This document shows positions 14,101-15,833 of a stretch of DNA of 15,833 nucleotides, in pieces. Source of the DNA: CAKSHP01 sp045590935 (GTDB lineage: Bacteria > Bacillota > Clostridia > UBA1381 > UMGS1253). Both the position numbers and the translations under genes were made by a program. Below the pieces are notes generated by a model. It ran no database searches. It was not told the DNA's origin and saw only the letters and a list, made by a program, of their open reading frames with translations. The stretch lies in assembly GCA_045590935.1 (NCBI GenBank), contig JAZNSA010000099.1, positions 1-15,833 of the forward strand, written 5' to 3'. The first letter of the stretch is position 1. Each line of letters starts with the position of its first letter.

Positions 14101-15561
14101 ATGAAATTAAATTTAATCGGACATAACGGCGAATATAATCTTGGATTGGTTGCATCTCTTTTTTTCGACTCATCTGAAGATGTTATAATAACAAGCGTGG
14201 CGAATCTTTTGGATAGCACGCTTGTTTCGCATACAACAATCGAATTTAAAGGCAAAACATATAAATCGGAGTTTGCTCTCCCCTGTGATGATGTCAAAAA
14301 TGAGATACTCGTAAAACGATTATCAAATGTTGTTTGCGGAATGTCGCTTTTCTTGTGTGCAAAGCAAATCCGAGATAAAATTTTACCTTGGGGAACAATA
14401 ACGGGTATACGCCCCGCTAAAACTGTTCGCCAAATGCTTTTCGAAGGAAATTCTGAAGAAGAAATTGCTTCTTATTTTAAAAAATGTTTCGCCGCTTCCG
14501 AAAAAAAGATCGCTCTTGCAATATCTGTTGCAAAAAACGAATTAGAAATTATAAATACTAACAAGGATGACGAAATAGGCTTATATTTAGGAATCCCGTT
14601 TTGTCCTACAAGATGCCTTTATTGTTCGTTTGTTTCAACGGATTTAAAACATTCAAAAAAATATGTTGACGACTATGTTTCTCTTCTTTGCAAAGAAATT
14701 GAGTACGCCTCAATTCTTGCAAAGCAAAACAATCTTAAAATCGGAAGTATATATATCGGTGGTGGTACTCCAACTTCGCTTTCCGAAAACTATTTAGAAC
14801 TTATTTTATCAGCTCTTAATGAGAACTTCGATTTAAAAAATGCAAGTGAGTTTTGCATTGAAGCGGGCAGACCTGATACAATAACAAAAGAAAAGCTGCT
14901 AATTTTCAAAAGATACGGCGTAGATAGAATAAGCATAAATCCCCAGACTATAAACAAAAAAACGCTAGAGCTTATCGGACGTGCACATTCTCCCGAGGAT
15001 ATAAAAAATGCTTTTTATCTTGCACGAGAGTGTGGGTTTGATAACATTAATGCTGATGTTATTGCCGCTCTTCCCGGTGAAACTTTAGAAGATTTTATCT
15101 ATACTTTAAATGAAATTGACCGTTTTTCGCCTGAAAATATAACTGTGCACACAATGAGCATAAAACGTGGCTCAGCTCTTCACCAGCGTCTTGCAAGCTA
15201 CGATTTAACAGACAGAAGTGTAGCAGAAAAAATGCTTGATTATTCTCAGCAGTTTATGCAAAACACAAATCGTGTCCCCTATTATATGTATCGTCAAAAA
15301 AATATGATGGGTAATTTAGAAAACGTCGGATATTCAAAGCTGGGGTATTTTAGTCGCTACAATATAAATATTATGGAAGAAGTGCAAAGTATTTTAGCTT
15401 TGGGTGCGGGGGCTTCCGGAAAAGCCGTTGCGAAAAACTCCGAGCGGCTTGAGCGTGTATTTAATTTCAAAGGACCGTATGAATATATAACACGATTTGA
15501 TGAAATTTTAAAGAAGAAGGATGAATTTTTCAAAATTCTGAATGAATTAAATAATATGTAA
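14101..15561 (+). CDS. hemZ: Oxygen-independent coproporphyrinogen dehydrogenase HemZ
   Basis: Radical-SAM enzyme of the HemN/HemZ family, 486 aa. The 4Fe-4S motif CxxxCxxC is C168, C172 and C175 within GIPFCPTRCLYCSF. The SAM-binding GGGTPTS follows at about 221-227, then EAGRPDTI and the HemN-like DVIAALPGETLEDF and MYRQKNMMGNLENVGY segments. The N-terminal part carries WGTITGIRPAK (97-107), a mark of HemZ that HemN and HemW lack. Firmicutes HemZ is annotated as oxidising coproporphyrinogen III, although no other haem gene is visible here and activity is not proven for all members. AAAGGA lies nine bases before the ATG. It is the last gene of the recJ operon; hisS and aspS, which often follow, are absent. 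Confidence 0.94.
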   Translation: MKLNLIGHNGEYNLGLVASLFFDSSEDVIITSVANLLDSTLVSHTTIEFKGKTYKSEFALPCDDVKNEILVKRLSNVVCGMSLFLCAKQIRDKILPWGTITGIRPAKTVRQMLFEGNSEEEIASYFKKCFAASEKKIALAISVAKNELEIINTNKDDEIGLYLGIPFCPTRCLYCSFVSTDLKHSKKYVDDYVSLLCKEIEYASILAKQNNLKIGSIYIGGGTPTSLSENYLELILSALNENFDLKNASEFCIEAGRPDTITKEKLLIFKRYGVDRISINPQTINKKTLELIGRAHSPEDIKNAFYLARECGFDNINADVIAALPGETLEDFIYTLNEIDRFSPENITVHTMSIKRGSALHQRLASYDLTDRSVAEKMLDYSQQFMQNTNRVPYYMYRQKNMMGNLENVGYSKLGYFSRYNINIMEEVQSILALGAGASGKAVAKNSERLERVFNFKGPYEYITRFDEILKKKDEFFKILNELNNM

Positions 15562-15600
15562 AAAACTGCTTATACGTTAAAATCATATCAGCAGTTTTTT
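15560..15600 (+). terminator. Rho-independent terminator of the recJ-hemZ operon
   Basis: An 11-bp stem, AAAAAACTGCT (15560-15570) with AGCAGTTTTTT (15590-15600), closes a 19-base loop and ends in a T-run that continues to 15601. It starts within the hemZ stop codon. Confidence 0.85.
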
Positions 15601-15681
15601 TAATATCCGTCGTGTTCTCCGAAAAACCTACAAATAAGCTCTGCAAAAAATCATACCAAAAGCCAAGCAAAAACAAAAAAA

Positions 15682-15713
15682 TTGTGCCACAAAGCATAAA
15701 CTTCGTGACACAA
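15682..15713 (-). terminator. Terminator for a minus-strand gene to the right
   Basis: Read on the minus strand, TTGTGTCACGAAG (15713-15701) pairs with CTTTGTGGCACAA (15694-15682) over 13 positions, two of them G-U, around a six-base loop. Seven T residues follow directly, then another T-run. On the plus strand the two wobble positions become A-C mismatches and no T-run follows, so the element serves the minus strand. A convergent gene should lie beyond 15833 or end in the last bases of the window. Confidence 0.75.
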
Positions 15714-15734
15714 CCTTGGTAAAATGAAAAAATA

Positions 15735-15833
15735 TTAATTCACGATGTACAACACCGCAAATTGTGGGCAATTATAAAATTCGTCAAAAATATACCATTA
15801 ACGCCATTCTCTTACATTATATCTTCTTTTTTT
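15735..15833 (-). other. Possible 3' end of a minus-strand gene, frame uncertain
   Basis: All three minus-strand frames entering from the right edge stop within 36 bases (at 15817, 15812 and 15798). One of them continues past its TAA at 15798 for 20 more codons (WYIFDEFYNCPQF...) to a second TAA at 15735, just upstream of the minus-strand terminator. No family is recognised. It could be a gene end with a short 3' UTR or a nonsense-broken gene. Confidence 0.2.

Noticed and set aside
1..15833. CRISPR arrays, insertion sequences, tRNA or rRNA genes
   Set aside because: No regularly spaced repeats, transposase motifs, terminal inverted repeats or recognisable RNA genes were seen by eye.

Overview
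The window looks like a chromosomal segment of a low-GC, S-layer-bearing Firmicute, probably class Clostridia. Three things point there: Firmicutes-type gene sets (rplS-lepB-rbgA; recJ-relA-metallo-beta-lactamase-hemZ), a secreted protein with three S-layer-homology (SLH) domains, and AT-rich codon use. No rRNA, tRNA, CRISPR array or insertion sequence was recognised, and the species cannot be named from sequence alone.

Region 1 (1-6347, minus strand) is a four-gene operon behind a good sigma-A-type promoter (-35 at 6342-6347, -10 at 6319-6324). In transcription order it holds a long MacA/HlyD-type membrane-fusion adaptor (6264-4603), a MacB/LolD-type ABC ATPase (4554-3727), a MacB/FtsX-type permease (3730-2555) and an SLH surface protein that runs off the left edge (2539-1). 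ATPase and permease overlap by 4 bases; permease and SLH gene are 15 bases apart. The likely product is a Gram-positive MacAB-like (YknXYZ-like) exporter with a cell-wall partner. The adaptor appears to carry two tandem lipoyl/beta-barrel modules and ends in a Met/Gly/His-rich tail. This is the most unusual part of the window.

Region 2 (6479-8760, plus strand) is the housekeeping set rplS (ribosomal protein L19), lepB (signal peptidase I) and rbgA/ylqF (50S-assembly GTPase). rplS has its own promoter, a structured leader that resembles an L19 autoregulatory leader, and a weak terminator. lepB has a second promoter, and a strong hairpin without a U-tract separates lepB from rbgA.

Region 3 (about 8722-9476) has no intact gene. 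It holds a terminator hairpin, a broken plus-strand reading frame of unknown function, and the 5' remnant of an aminoglycoside N(3)-acetyltransferase-like gene (minus strand, frameshifted and truncated) that keeps its promoter and ribosome binding site. The recJ promoter follows.

Region 4 (9416-15600, plus strand) is recJ, a bifunctional relA/spoT, a small metallo-beta-lactamase-fold hydrolase and hemZ, closely spaced and ending at a clear terminator. recJ appears to start at an ATC codon. Downstream of hemZ, a hairpin with a U-tract on the minus strand suggests that a gene beyond the right edge is transcribed towards this operon.
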